64,000 bases of DNA from Daldinia sp. FL1419 (GCA_025201765.1 MU623487.1:18755-82754); one strand, 5' to 3'. Positions 36,350 through 49,272 are shown, counted from the stretch's first letter. Translations and numbers: made by a program. The notes: a model not told the origin generated them from the sequence alone.

Positions 36350-39300
36350 TCATTTTCCCCTACTAAGGCGCGACCCTTTGACTGGCGCGGGTAGAACCGA
36401 ACAAAGTCTATCTCTTTCTATATCCGGGCTCTGTTAGTCTTCAAACAAACTCAACAACTTATTCAGGAACTAATAAAACTTACCAAAACTATCCTCGAAT
36501 AATATCGTTATATCATCGTGCTCGCCGGCGAAATCGGGCATGTCCAGACACAAAAATGCCATCTCATCCGACTTGTCACCGCCTTCATGTGGAGTTTTCG
36601 GCAGCGGGAACTTGGCGTCAGCTAGTTTCAAGCCCGCTTTTCCATTTCGGTTGAACGACTCGAATACATCCGTACCCTTTAGTATGAACCCCATACATTG
36701 CCCGTGATGCCAATCTTCGAAAAATGCTAGCAGTTGAACCGTCTTTTCTTGTTGCACTACCTGGACTCGCGTAGTGCCAGCCTCCCATTTTTTGTGAATG
36801 GGTACTACCATTCTTCGCCGCGAGATGTTTAGGCTTGTAGCGATACCATCGAAGAGTACCGAGTATCCCGTGAGCCCCGCTTGGAATGCATGCAGGTCCC
36901 GGAAGCTCGGAAACCTATAGGTACGCACGGTTGGTCCACGTTGGATGGTATTCTGCATACTTGCAAATTCGCGATGCGATTCGCGAGGTACAAGGGTTTC
37001 CAATATGGAAACCGTTAGATCGACTTGTGCCTGTCGTAGAACCTGCAGCGTCAGGATGTCCTTGGTGCCGAGCCTGAGCTTGAGCTCTCCCGGTGCGACG
37101 TTGATTCGGTCTGTAATTGTGCTGACCACACCAACTCCGCCTTTATCCAATGATTCGATTTCAACTCTAAGCTTCTCCGCCAACACCGTTGGTGGAACTT
37201 CTGAATATTTATCGTTGATAATACGAGCACGTTGCCAAGGTAGGCGCTGGATGGCCGGAAGGCCTCCTTTTGTATCGCTGATGCTGTCTGTCATGTTCAT
37301 ACCCTCCAAAGGAACTTCTGTAATAATTTCCTCGTCTTGGTTCACATATGTCCCCGTAATCATTTTCAGGACCATCTCGCGCTCTTGATCGTCATTGAAC
37401 GTCAAAACCATTCGACCTTTATTCTTCCCGTCGTTGAAGTCTAGCTGCAGGACCGGAGCGCGCTCTTCGCCTCGCAACAGAGCGAAATGGACAGGAAGCT
37501 GCGGCGGGAACAAATGAGTTACTCCACTCAGCGTTCGTATTCTCGGCCCAGTAACAACGGCAAGTCGGAAACCTCGGTGGAAAGTCCTGGGTCCGGTCGG
37601 ACTATTCTCCTTCAGAAGCTTCTCGAACAACCCTATGGAGCATTGCCCTATGGGCTCTTTAGGGAACGTCCTTCCCTGGGGATTGGAATCAAAGTAGTGA
37701 AAGCCGCGGAGGACGGTGGTGTGCTTTGTAACCTCGTCCTTTCGCGGATATAGGTAGGATTGGACTTTGGAGCTGAAATCGTACATGCTCCATAGCATCC
37801 GGTAGTCTTGCTGCGAGCATTCAACAGAAAGCATAAAGCCTCGGGGCAATTTGATATCTATCTGAGTAGAATCTGGTTTCCATTTAACATCTTGCCATGT
37901 TAAACCTGCTTTCTTGTCTGTCTGTATGCGCAACGAAACGGACCCGTTTTGACTAGCAATAACGAAGTTGAGATTTGGGTCGTTCTGCGATCGGACAACC
38001 GACAGCAAGCAGGGGAAACAAGCCTGTCTTGAATCCGTTCCTTGTTCCATAAAGTATACGTTGGTCATTACTCGGCCAAAATTAAAATACTTAGCGGTAT
38101 CGCCAATCGGTAGAGCTTCAAGAGCATCCATAGTACGAGTTGGCTGGTTTACAGCGGCAACAGCCGAGCCCCAAATTCCATTGAGAAGGGCAACTATATC
38201 TTGGCTCACAGTCGGATACTCTACCCAGATGGATTTATCCATTGTCTGCGGGAGGAAAGGCTCTTCGGGCGGCAGGAAACCATTTCGCTTCATAGACCCA
38301 GATAGTTTCCTTAAGTTAGATATGTAGACTTGCCTAACTTCGCCCAGCTCGCCATCTACAGGGCTATATTTGCCTTCCGCTATCTCGGGAAGGGCTTGCT
38401 CTAATAGCCAGTATCCCTTTGCCAAATCTGTATAAGCTTGGTATCTGCCCATGAGAAGACGCGGCTCGTCGGGGTCTGCTGGACGGCTTCTAATAATTGT
38501 CTCCAGAGCAGTTCGTCCCTTCAAAAACCACCATAGAGCTGCTCGGCACATGTCATCGGGCCGGGAAGTGCCCAAGGGCCTATATTGCTCCGCGTGCAGA
38601 CGGAATAACTCATACAAGTGCTTCGTACGAACAATAAATAATTCTAACGCATCGACATCAGCCGAAACTACCACTTCCTGGAGCTTGCGCGTAGTCTTTT
38701 CTGGAGAAGGCGGGAATCCGCGGGAAGGATTCCGCGTAATCGGTGTTGCTTTGTGAGAGACATCGGGAGTTGAATGGACAGAGTTCGAATACAGAGATGT
38801 GGGGCTGTCACCAGTGTGGCTTGTTTTGACACGTACTTCATCGGGTGACACTGGTCGTTGTGACACGGTGCGCACCATGTCGAAATTCGGCAGTGCGTCA
38901 TGGGTTGGTAGAGGGGGTAGAGGCGATCTAGGTGGAGCTGTGGAAGGGCCGTTTACAGAAGCTTGGGGTATAGGTGAGGGTCGCAAGGGAGATCTCGTAG
39001 ATTGAGTTCTCAGTACAGAGGAGATGGAATCCTGTAGCGAAGGCGACGGGGGAGGTTGTTCCCTCTGGGACATGGTTCTTTCCGGAGGTGGTGTCGGCTC
39101 CTGCATGGTTGGTACCGAGATTTGCTTCAAGCGCGGCGGCGTATCCCGGACCGGCTCCGGAGAAGAACCTGGATCATCCCACTGGTGGTGAGAATTAGCG
39201 CTAGCGGACCTCATCGCTTCCGCAAACGCCATTCCTTCGGCCTGTCGTTGCTGCTGCTGCTGTATCTCGATAAACGAGCGGCGGTTTTCATCCTTCTGAC

Positions 39301-40021
39301 TACTAGTACCCAAAAAGCGGGTACGGGAAGCTTCGCCTGGCGGAACGATACGAGGCTTAGGCGGCTCAGGATCGGGAATAGGGGCAGGCCCTGGCTCCTC
39401 TAATCGGAAATCTGAGATCGTGGAGAAGCCCGTCTGAGTTCTACGTATAGGACCAGGTACGAACTCATCTTCCTTCTGTTGTACCTCTTGGAACGCCCCA
39501 ACTTGCCTAGCGTATTCGTGACCTTCTTTCGTGGGTGGGATCGGCGCCGAGAGTGGTGTAGATTTAGATCTCTTTCTCCTACCGATCTCGGCCACAACAG
39601 TTTCGCACTCGTCACCGCCTTCGCCAATGATCTCGGGGTAAGTATCAGCAAATCGAACAGTAAGTCCCTTGTTCTTCTTCGGTCGAGACGGGCTGCGTGA
39701 TCGCACCCGCTGTTGAGATTCATTATCAACCCCCAGGGTTTGCGGGAATCGGCTAACTTTAGACGTATCAAGAGCCAGAGTCGGTGGGCCCCGGTTAACA
39801 GTTTGGGGTGGCTGAGGAACGGGGTGAGAGACGGTCAGTCGGTCTGAGTGACCAAGAAAGTCGGATATGTCGTTTGCACTCTCTTCGTTGGTCAATTTTC
39901 TGTCCCTAGCCGTGCTGCTACTACCAAACAACTTCCCCATTATACGATCCCGTCGCCGAGAACCTTCATTATGCGCATCGTTCTCCATCGTCGGTCTTGA
40001 TTTCGCGGGGTACACCAACAT
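36350..40021 (-). CDS. Large conserved-looking protein of unknown function
   Basis: Exons are 40021-36484 and 36417-36350 (66-nt intron, GTAAGT-ATAG), giving 1201 residues. I do not recognise the family. The first 450 residues are disordered: Ser/Pro/Arg-rich, with a short Gln run (IEIQQQQQRQ) and many SP motifs that could be phosphosites. From about residue 450 to the end the sequence is globular, starting near VDALELFIVRTKHLYELFRL and including WWFLKGRTALETIIRS and GYSVLFDGIATSLNISRRR. No membrane segment or signal peptide is seen. The last exon adds ERDRLCSVLPAPVKGSRL, which continues the preceding fold sensibly; without it the frame stops just after the donor site. The start could also be Met12 or Met28. 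Confidence 0.85.
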
Positions 40022-42843
40022 GTGCCTAGATAAATCATCAATCTGTTGTAGATCCGGGGTGCAGTGCCAAGTGATCGTAGGGAATTTTGTGATGTGAAAA
40101 TAATATTGCCAAAAAAAATAGAGTAATAAAAAGTTAATTGGTAAGAAGAACGGCCGGACGGTGTCGCGTGTTCATTGGATGTATCGAATATAATAGAGTA
40201 GTGGCTGTAATGGACTATAATGGCTACGAACGGGCTGGACTAATCTGGAGTTTTCGGAAAGAGTTGTCGTGCGGTTGTCGTGGAGTTGTCGTGGAGGGAT
40301 TGTGTTTGTTTACTTGTGTGCCAGTGTGCCAGTGTGCCAGTGTGCCCAGTTTCCACCCGACGGGCTCTCTTAGAGATAGCGAGATTGTGATGTTATTTAG
40401 TTTGGCTGTGATCGTCGTCCACCAAGGACCAAGGGGGTGAAATAAATGATACAGCGTACAGCATCCAGCGTACTTGGTAGTACAGTAGTAAAATAAAAAA
40501 AGGTACAACAAGAGTCGCGCACAAGCAGGCGGCCAGCCAGACGGCTAGTTCGTTCCTTGTTACCCACTATAATCTACCAAAGAAGCCAAAGAAGGTGGCG
40601 GTGGAATGCGACAAGAACTGTCAAAGTGATGTCGTTGGATGAATTGAATAGAATTGAACAATAAGGTAAGGGAGAGGAAGAAAATGAAGATAAAAGTATA
40701 AAAAAAGTCGGATACAATTCTAGTTACTATGTACTTGGTTGGACAAGAATTGTATGAATAATTGTGTCGTGTGTCACCCGCAGCCCGTCGCTCTACCCTC
40801 TCGTTTTATTTCTGAATCTGGGTCTGATTTGGGGTTGTTTCTTTTGGGGGGGTGCAAAGTCGAGTAACATACCAAATAAAGGGTATTATACAGGGGATTA
40901 AAGTACCATCTACCTTGCCCTATGTACGTATGCTAGGTTATGCTGGTGGCTAGGTTGGCTGGCTATGTGGTGCATGTACACTAATTGGATGGTACTGTAC
41001 CAATATCAAGGTAAGAGGTAGGTAATTGCCCCAGGTGCACCTTACTCCTGCTGCGGAATATGTATGTGAGCTATGTATACGCTTGTATCGTATTTGCCCA
41101 TGTGTTGAATTGGTCGTGCAGATCGGCCAAGTTTCAGGTACATTTACAATTTGATGGGTCCCGGGACTAAAAGGCGAAACCCGCATCTTTCAAAGGTCCG
41201 ACGTCCCAATCCTCGACACGTGCAGATATCTTTAAGGAAAAAGAATTCAAGTTCCAAAAGGGATCGGACCTTGTATTGGTCAACTTTTGATGAGATTGAG
41301 AGAGTATAATATCGCAAGCCGTACTTTACCCCAATAATATTTAAAACCTACAATTAGGTATAATTAGTTATAAAGTACCTACGTACAACCTGAACGTACA
41401 AATATTCCTTGCTTCGTCGATTGAGATGGGTACATGATAGATTAACCCAACAAGCCTTCCTACCTATTACAGTACTCCGAAGTTTATCGTAGCTGCGAAG
41501 TAAGATTTGTACATACAGATATGGATTAGGTCGCATGCATCTTGGTTGCACCTGGCGAAGCAGCTTGATTAGGACAAATTAGGACGAATTGAACGAGACC
41601 CTGACGTTCGGGTGGACCCTACGCTAGTGTGGCACCCGCCCACCCAGCCCACCTAGCAAGCCTATGAGGTAAGGTACGTGCATATCATATCTAGGGAGTT
41701 ACCTGGGTACATGTTTCTCATTCAGGGGATCCTCCTGGACATGTTCTTGGCGTCGCCGTTACGAGGCAACTAAAAGGGGACGCTAGGTATAATAAACACA
41801 TCATAACTCGTTTTCATCTGCTCGTAATATACAATACACTTTTTTCGTCCGTGAGGCTCATCACGACATTCTCCTCTTTCTAAAATTGGTACCTACCTAG
41901 TTATAATGTATGATACGAAAAATCTCTCTTACAAAAAAAAAGTCTACCTTAACCGCACCTCAGCCTTAGAAGTTCGGTATCAGTATAAGGCTAGGCTTAT
42001 ACTACTACATATACATAGCATGCAACCGCTTTTACATGCGCGCATAGCCGCCGGTCTGGATGGCTCTGTTTCCTCGGCTTCCATTGACTTTTATATTGTG
42101 GATGCTCCCGTATCCCAAAAGGTCCCTAATACCAGCAATAGCCTATCTTTTTCAAATCAATACCTCCCCCCCTGATATTTACCCCAAGCTTAGGGGTGAC
42201 ATACGTTTACTTGCGCCTTCTTACTAATACCTCCCCCGTCTTAAATATCTTACTCACATTATCGATATTAAGTCATATATTAGTTTGTTCGACCATAAAA
42301 CATCATGAATTATCTGTAGCTCTTTGTCATGATTTGCTAAAAACACGAATGGTATGTGGGTCGAAGTTCTCGGTCACTATTATGTACGCGCATCAATAGG
42401 TATAAAAAAAGATATACTCCGCCATGACGGAATTATGGTAACGTGCCTAAGGTTTTCGAGCGTCCAGCACGACGTCGGTATATCGTAAGGCTAGGTGGAT
42501 GCTTCAAAATAGATTTGTGTAAGGCTACGTTGGGTTGCATTATAAGTTGGGGGCTGTGAGACGTCCGATCTAGTGGTGCCGGGCTGACTCGCTAGATTGG
42601 TTACGAAGCGGACCTGTAAACGTGAAGGTTAATCTAGATAGGTCTGCCGTATGTGCTACATATTACTGTAACATCCCGCCAGCCCCGTTCTAAACTCACA
42701 CCAACAGGACGGTACTCGGTGTCACCGGTCCATTCCCACTTCTTTTCGCGCCCGGTATAATCTACGGCCCGTAAAGCCATATCGGAGATGGAATGCCGGG
42801 CTCGGCAATCGATTTGGTCTTTCAGCCTATCTAAGAAGGTATA
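40022..42843. other. 2.8 kb intergenic region
   Basis: Upstream of the 1201-residue gene and downstream of ALG12. It holds an 8-base tandem repeat (40316-40348) and scattered GTACCTA words. A frame continuous with ALG12 past its stop (42843-42634, minus strand) is discussed under findings. Nothing else is convincingly coding. Confidence 0.5.
40316..40348. repeat. Tandem repeat (GTGTGCCA)4
   Basis: About four copies of GTGTGCCA, the last slightly altered, in the leader region of the gene on the minus strand. Confidence 0.85.
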
Positions 42844-44561
42844 CTACTCTGTTACAGCTCGTCTAGCCTCACCCTCGCGCATTTTCCTCAGTATGTATAC
42901 TTTCGGCTCCATCCTCGGACCAATCCACCAACCACCAGTAACCGCTCTAACGGAATTCTTTACTCTTCGCACGAGGGCACCTCTGCCGAATACTTTATCT
43001 TGTCCGTTCTCAATGTCGCTGCCGGAGTGTGCATTTGGCTTAATAACTTCAACTCCGGCAAAACCCTCTACGACGCCAATAATTTCCCATGGACCGATAA
43101 CTGAAGCCGGATCTTCGGCGAGCACATAATCAAACCTTTCCCAAAATGACGGGCTCCGTAAAGTGTTCTCATCTTCTGTCTTATCGTAATTAAACGTCAA
43201 TCCGTTTGCCGGGTGCGGGTCATTAGGAGGGTAGGGATGCTGCCCGAAGAGAGTTACACCTGTCATACACGATAATACGTCCGTGTGAACCGTGATAGTC
43301 TGGAGATCAGAAGAGGAAGAGGAAGTAACGAGGCCACGCAGCTCCGAGAGCGCTTCGCCACCGGGATAATTCAGAGAAGATATAACGAGCATGGCAGTAC
43401 TGAGACCGAAAGAAACAAGTACCGAGCCGACTATCGCAACAGAAGTGAGTAAGAAGGCGATAGACTTATTGCGTCTTGTAAAGATGTAATCCGCCCCCAG
43501 AGCTGCCGCTGTCGTCAAAGGGGGTGAAACATAAAAGATGAAGCGGGCTTCCTTGTGTGGTTGGAGAGAATATATCGCCATAAATAGGAGGCTAGGTATC
43601 ACCAATGATTGAGCTTGTTTTCTCGTCCCAACATTCCAGAGTGCATAGGGGATAAGAACTGCAGGGCTTAACGGATTCGTAAGGATCTTGGGCAAGGCAG
43701 AAGTGAAATAGTAATGCCAGGGGGAAACACCCCATTCAGAGGACGAGCCAAGAACGGCGTTATAATAGAAACCCCACAGCTCTGGCCACAAGGGCTTCTG
43801 CCAGAAATACGAGTCGATCGGTATCGTAAGTGAGAGAGACATAGCAAAGAAGAGGATGAAGGCGGGGATGATTTTAAACAACGAGATGTGCGAGGACGCC
43901 AGGCCATAGAGGGTGACGGTCACCATGAGAATTGCTAGCTCAGACCTAAATACAGCAGTAGCAATGGTGAGGTATGCAATAGCTAGCTTGTAGCGCCCCT
44001 GTTGCGGCTTTTGAGTAACATCTCCGATTAAATGTGAAAAGGCCAATGTCGCTATGAGCTGTCAATACAGAAGCCCTTCTTGGAATTTCGGGGCTACTTA
44101 CTCAACCCAAAAGCGAACATGTTAGGTAGTGTCCTAGAAGCGTAGAAGATGATATGAAACTGGCTGAGCTGCAATAGCGAATACCATCTCGCAGTCGACT
44201 TTCCGCACGCCTTTTCAACCTTCGACTTGAACACTAACAGCGCGCCGGCATTGAAGAGTCCCAGTACACCTCTCACAATAAGCTGCGCGTACCGGAAGCC
44301 TACCAGCGCAATGATAGGCTGACTGATCCCCGCTAATAGAACTGGGCCAATGAAGGTCCGGGGGACAGCACCGGGGAAGTCAAAGTGATCATATTGAGAC
44401 GAGAGCCGCTCGTATACATCTTTGGTAGGTGTTCCATACAGGAGGATATCGTGAGTCGCCTGGATATTAAAAGACTCCTCGACTTTAGTATATGGTGCCA
44501 CCAAGAGATGTACGATGATCAAAGCCGGTATAGCCAGCGACAGAAGCAAATCTGAAGCCAT
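42844..44561 (-). CDS. ALG12: Dol-P-Man:Man7GlcNAc2-PP-Dol alpha-1,6-mannosyltransferase
   Basis: Exons are 44561-44102 and 44051-42844, with a 50-nt intron, giving 555 residues. ALG12 (GT22 family) adds the eighth mannose to the lipid-linked N-glycan precursor in the ER lumen. The family hallmarks are VAPYTKVEESFNIQATHD near the N-terminus, YDHFDFPGAVPRTFIGP, and the lumenal loop QPHKEARFIFYVSPP. Many hydrophobic segments fit a multi-spanning ER protein. The join restores FAFGL-TTLAFSHL. The stop is TAG at 42846-42844, and the reading frame stays open for another 69 codons beyond it. Alg9 and GPI mannosyltransferases are related, but the HKEARF and FPGAVPRTF blocks fit ALG12 best. Confidence 0.9.
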
Positions 44562-45167
44562 TGTAAGCTGTTGCGTTTCGCGATTGGTAAGAACCGTGAT
44601 ATTAAAATATGTAACATACCAACGACGGCCATTTGCGGGTAGCTTCTATTGCCAATTGCGCCGGCAACCGTAGTTCTTTCCTGAGAATTTGCACCTGAGG
44701 TAAGACTTAATCGATAACAATTATTGATAGGCGCATGATCTTAGGTAAATTATACTTTTTAAAAATACATTTTCTCGACAGACCTGCTGTTGTGCTACCT
44801 ACTGGAATTCATCTCTTGTTTCTACTAACTAAGAAAGGAGTCTAACTACAGTAATTACCTGTTCGAACATGAGGTGTATACGTGGCTGGTGCGTAATTGA
44901 GCACAGCCACGATTTATTACTTACTAGGTTAAGGTTAACTACTGGATCCATCATCCTTGTGGGTTTACATAATCCAAATAATCGGTTCCAGTAACCTGGC
45001 ATCGCACCGTCGACACCTGTCTTGTGAGTAAAGGCGCTACTACGTACGTATGATTATATGCGAATATACAACTTTTGGTTTATTACTAGTTACTAGCTCT
45101 TCGACTGAGCTAGTCGCACGCTTTCCTACAATCCAAACACCTCGCCTAGACCCCCCAACCTATCAAG
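44562..45167. other. Divergent intergenic region ALG12/YOS1
   Basis: This 606-base gap contains the start regions of two ER/Golgi-pathway genes. It is AT-rich with no strong repeat. No gene was seen. Confidence 0.5.
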
Positions 45168-45595
45168 ATGATTCTCCTCGGGAACTTACTCTATGGTATA
45201 ATACCTCTTAAGCTTCAACCTAGAAAGCGGCAGCTAATGCGATCGTAGTCTCAATCCTCCTTATAAACGCAATTGCGATCCTGTCCGAGGACCGCTTCTT
45301 AGCACGCAGTATGCGCTCCCGCCCTACACGAGCCCATAAATCCATACTAATACCTTCTCTCCGTAACCAGTAAACCTCTCATCTAGCTCCTACGACCCAG
45401 CATTCGGCGCCGGCCCCGACTCCCAGAGCGTAAAGGCGAAAGTCGTCAACCTAATCGCGAGCGTACGGATGGTTATGAGAAGTACGTGCTTTGGTAGCTA
45501 ATATACGAGGTAATAATACCGTACTGACCGGCAGAGCAGTTCCCCTAATAGCGATCAACACTTTAATAATACTCTACGAGCTGGTCTTGGGTTAG
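45168..45595 (+). CDS. YOS1: Yos1-like ER-to-Golgi transport membrane protein
   Basis: I reconstructed four small exons: 45168-45195, 45249-45308, 45371-45481 and 45540-45595, giving 84 residues. Yos1 binds Yip1 and Yif1 and is needed for COPII vesicle traffic from the ER. The sequence follows the family throughout: MILLGNLLY, LLINAIAILSEDRFLAR at the end of the first membrane helix, SSYDPAFGAG, SVKAKVVNLIASVRMVMRIP and a C-terminal helix ending LIILYELVLG. Introns are 53, 62 and 58 nt and all three fall after the first base of a codon. Donors are GTATAA, GTATGC and GTACGT. It is divergent from ALG12 and convergent with CreB. Confidence 0.93.
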
Positions 45596-46158
45596 AAGAG
45601 GATATGCGGGTATTACCAACGATGGAGGACGTATAAGGGCTTGCATTCGGTTTCAACCAGGCGTTCGGGTGTACATACTCTTTGTTTTGGTGTAATATGG
45701 CCAAAATGAGATCGGCAATGTGAGACGCGCGCTCGTGCGAAGGGAGGTTTCGAATCACGGCGACATGTCAAGTCAACACTTTACATGAGAAATCAGACCC
45801 AAAATAATAGCAATGAAGCTTTGTCTTTTTTCTATTTTATTTATTTATTTATCTCGTACCTTTGCCATCGCATGGGGTATGTGCTATAGCGTCTGGCCTT
45901 ATCATACAGAATATCCATCGCAACGTGAGCAGATCTCATGCTCGAAGTGCTACTGATAAACAGCAGCAACGTTGTTCTACAGAGTATCCAAAAACGAATT
46001 TCAGCTTTGGCGCGTGTCCTCCGTAAATGCTCAAGAACCTTTGCATTTCTTTTGATAACCCCCAAAACTCCTTATATGCCATATCCCTTGTGCTAATTAG
46101 CCAGGGTATGAAGAGTAACGATACGTGTCAGCAATATTCCCCCAATGCTCATGTGTTT
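45596..46158. other. Convergent intergenic region YOS1/CreB
   Basis: Lies between two 3' ends. An ATTT repeat occurs at about 45835-45852. No gene was recognised. Confidence 0.5.
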
Positions 46159-48612
46159 TTACGAGAGTGTACTATGGCTTTTTCTTCGTCCAAGACTAAA
46201 GCTAAAGCTCTTCTTAAGCTTGAACTGTTGCTCTGGCTTGTCTTGGTTAGACGCTGCGCTCTCGCCATTCTGTCTGTTTTCGGGTATAACTTCCACACTA
46301 TCCCGCCTTGCTTTGTCTCTATTTAAAAACCCAAAGCTCTTTCTCGACATGGTTTTGCTACCCCTATCCGGCCTTTGCAACGATGGAACGCTATCATCTT
46401 GTTCCCCACGAGTAGCTTCGTCTTCATCGGCCATCTTCTTGCTTGCCTCGAGGGCCTTCTTCAATTCTTCTTGTTCGGCCTTGCGGACTTCGCGCAATCG
46501 CGCATCGGCTTCTTTACGCTGCTTCTCTTTGGCTTTAAGCTCCTCTTTTTCTGCCATCTTCCGCGCCTTTTCCTGAGCCTTGGCTTCTTTCTTTTCTCGG
46601 TTCCTTTCTTCTTTCGACTTCGCCTCGCCCCTGGTCGTGTCGGTCCTTTCAGAGATCAAGGGACTTGGCGGTGCTGCACCATCCAGCTGAGGTAATAATG
46701 CTGGAGAAGAAACAACCGGATCGACAAACATATCGGGTGCCGTAGCGGCATGATCTAGAGTAGTCAACCCTTCACGATCTTCGGGTGGCCGAACCGGCTG
46801 TGTTAGCTGCCTTGATAATCCTGTGGCTGAACCGTTTGGTTGACCGTCTTCTTGGGCGACACCCGCTTTCTCGCTAGCAATCCTGACCTCCTCTAGACCC
46901 TCTGCCTCTTGCTCGGCACGCATCTTTTCGAACGTTGTCTCCTGGTAAAACAACACATACGCACAGGCCATTCCTGGCTTGTCCCCGAAAAAGTTCCGGA
47001 CATAGTGCTTATCAACGGGTTCAACCATCTCGTCGTCGAACAAAAGCCAACCTCGGTCCTCTGTTTTAATGACTGAGACGTAGTGACCATGATATGCGTT
47101 GCCGCCGATATGGATCACAACGGCGTAGAGTTCGTATAACCGATCTGGATCTTCGGCGTCCTCCGTCGTATTAAACATCCTCAGGTGGTATGGGTATACT
47201 ACACGATGGAACAGCTTCTGTAATCGACTATAATCTTCCGTATACTTGAACCTTTTTAAGTGTAATGCTAACACCTTGGGTAGTCGCTTAATCTTCATTC
47301 GCTTCTCAGCTTCTTGTAAGCCTCCGCAATGATCGCAATGAAACTTGTTCCTTTCACAAAGCATCTCCTCGGCCGAAAACTTCTGTAAGCATGCGGTTAC
47401 TGAGGTATGCTCCTCTAAGTCAATTGACAAGTCTAGGAAAGTCTCGTCCCGCTGAGAGGCAGTCTCGCATGTAAGGCATTTCGTCTCTGATGTTAACACG
47501 CCCTCGAATATGTCATGAACCCAACCTGTTCCGGGTGAGTTGGTACCATTCGGAGTGGTCTTGGCAATCGCTCCTAAAGCTGCTTTGAGAGATTCTTCAA
47601 CACTACCATTACTATAAGCAACTTGCTGGTCAAGTAGCCGCTTAGCTGTGCTCTCGACATTTGATATTATATCGTTTAAAACGAGTCCGTAAAATTCATG
47701 CGCATCCTGGTGCATTGAGTTGCGAAACATTTCGTTGTCACGCTTGAAGATCTCGAGGAAACGCTGGGGACTAAGGACACCAGTACGGACAGTACTATCC
47801 ACGAGCGCCATAAAAATATCTCGGAGGCCTGTAAATGTGCACTCATCCATGCCGTAAGTTTCGTGGCTTTCTTGTGCCAATTCTAATATAGGACCCTTTA
47901 GCATCGCTTGCTTCTTTTTATATTCGGGGGTATCGGGTTTATCCTCTGGCCGAACCGGCTGGATCTGCCCTGAGTTAATCTGTTTCCTCTTCTCCATCGC
48001 GTCAGCTGCGGAACCTTTCTTCGCGTTTGCGCCTCCGTGCGCGCCTCCGTTTGCAACCGGAGCTCGAATTTGGACGTTAACCCTAGGTCGGCTTCCGTTA
48101 GGGGTATCTGATGGTGATAATGGCGGGAATTTAAGCACCTGCTCTCGAAATGGTACGGTATAATAAAGGGCTTGAACAATCGAATTACAATAACTACGTC
48201 GTGGTCAGAGATCGTGGTCTTAAATACATAAAACGGGCATATGGCTTTTACCAAGTATTTCCGAACTGTACAATTGAGGTTAGTACTGCTCGAAAACGGC
48301 GATACATAATAAACATACATTCTCCATGCCAAAAAACTTGTCGCTTCCATCTTGCCTGAGTGCGCCGGCATTCTGAAGCATTCGCTCCAACGGAGTGACT
48401 TCTAGCGGAGTCTCCTCTTTCTTCTTTGGCCCGTCTTTGCCCGCCGAACTCGAAGCCGCCTAGAATGATATTAGCATATTGAATAATCGTCTCATGTGCA
48501 GTTTAACTCCAGAGGTGGACTTTGTTGAGTTGTCACATCCGACTCGGCGTTAAGCTTAAGTTCGGTAACATACAGTGCCGCTGGTCTTCCATTTGTTTAG
48601 AAAACTCGCCAT
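46159..48612 (-). CDS. creB: Ubiquitin carboxyl-terminal hydrolase CreB (USP12/46 type)
   Basis: Exons are 48612-48574, 48459-48319, 48265-48252 (14 nt) and 48193-46159, giving 742 residues. CreB removes ubiquitin and takes part in carbon catabolite repression, acting with the WD40 partner CreC in Aspergillus. The Cys box reads FGNTCYCNSIVQALYYTVPF with catalytic Cys65; the His box reads GNAYHGHYVSVI with His435 and a downstream acidic residue in LLFDDEMVEPVD. A zinc ribbon is formed by CLTC (304, 307) and CDHC (351, 354). The C-terminal region holds a long charged coiled coil (about 575-650), as in CreB, then a basic tail. The microexon encodes FGNT plus two bases of the active-site Cys codon. 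Confidence 0.93.
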
Positions 48613-49272
48613 TGAGAGTGTGTAGGCGACCGGGCTGCAGTGTTGCGCGAGTTCGATCGAGACAAGCCAGCGTCGAAGCGCGGCAGAGGGTTAGCGAGGA
48701 AGGGCGAGTTCGATGGGGATAGTCATCCGAAGGGCTCTGTCTCGGCAGTAAACGATGGAAACTCTCGGATATCAGATAATACACTAGACGATATAATACG
48801 TTCGCGCCTTTTTGAGCCGAAGGTTCCGTAAGGGGAAAAGTTTATAATTATCTCCTCGTCTCAAGGTTTGTATAAGTTATTCAAGATCGCCAACTAGGGA
48901 GAGCTTCGATAATAGGTCGCTGATAGTTGCGGTAGGTTGTTCGAACGTCTTATTAAACAAATAGACGAACTTTCTTTGTGGTTCGTGCGGTTGATAGGTA
49001 GAATTGCGCAGACAAAAGTTATAAAATGACAAAGTATAATTTGTCAAGCCAGAGGAAATATATGGAAGTAATCGTTAAAGTAGTAACGTTAGTTTTTACC
49101 AGCTGAGAATCGAAAGAGAAAGCGAATGACTATTGCTGGCTCGATGAGAAGAGGATTCGATCGGGGGATGGATTGGAAGGAGCCGGAAGGTATTGTATGA
49201 CCGGTTTGTCGTGCCGCTGACGGTACAATACAATACAACTGAAAGCACCCTGAACCAACGCCACGATTTTAG

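Noticed and set aside
41906..42399. Two adjoining open frames between the 1201-residue gene and ALG12
   Set aside because: Low-complexity CT/AT sequence, no domain, and no convincing join between them.
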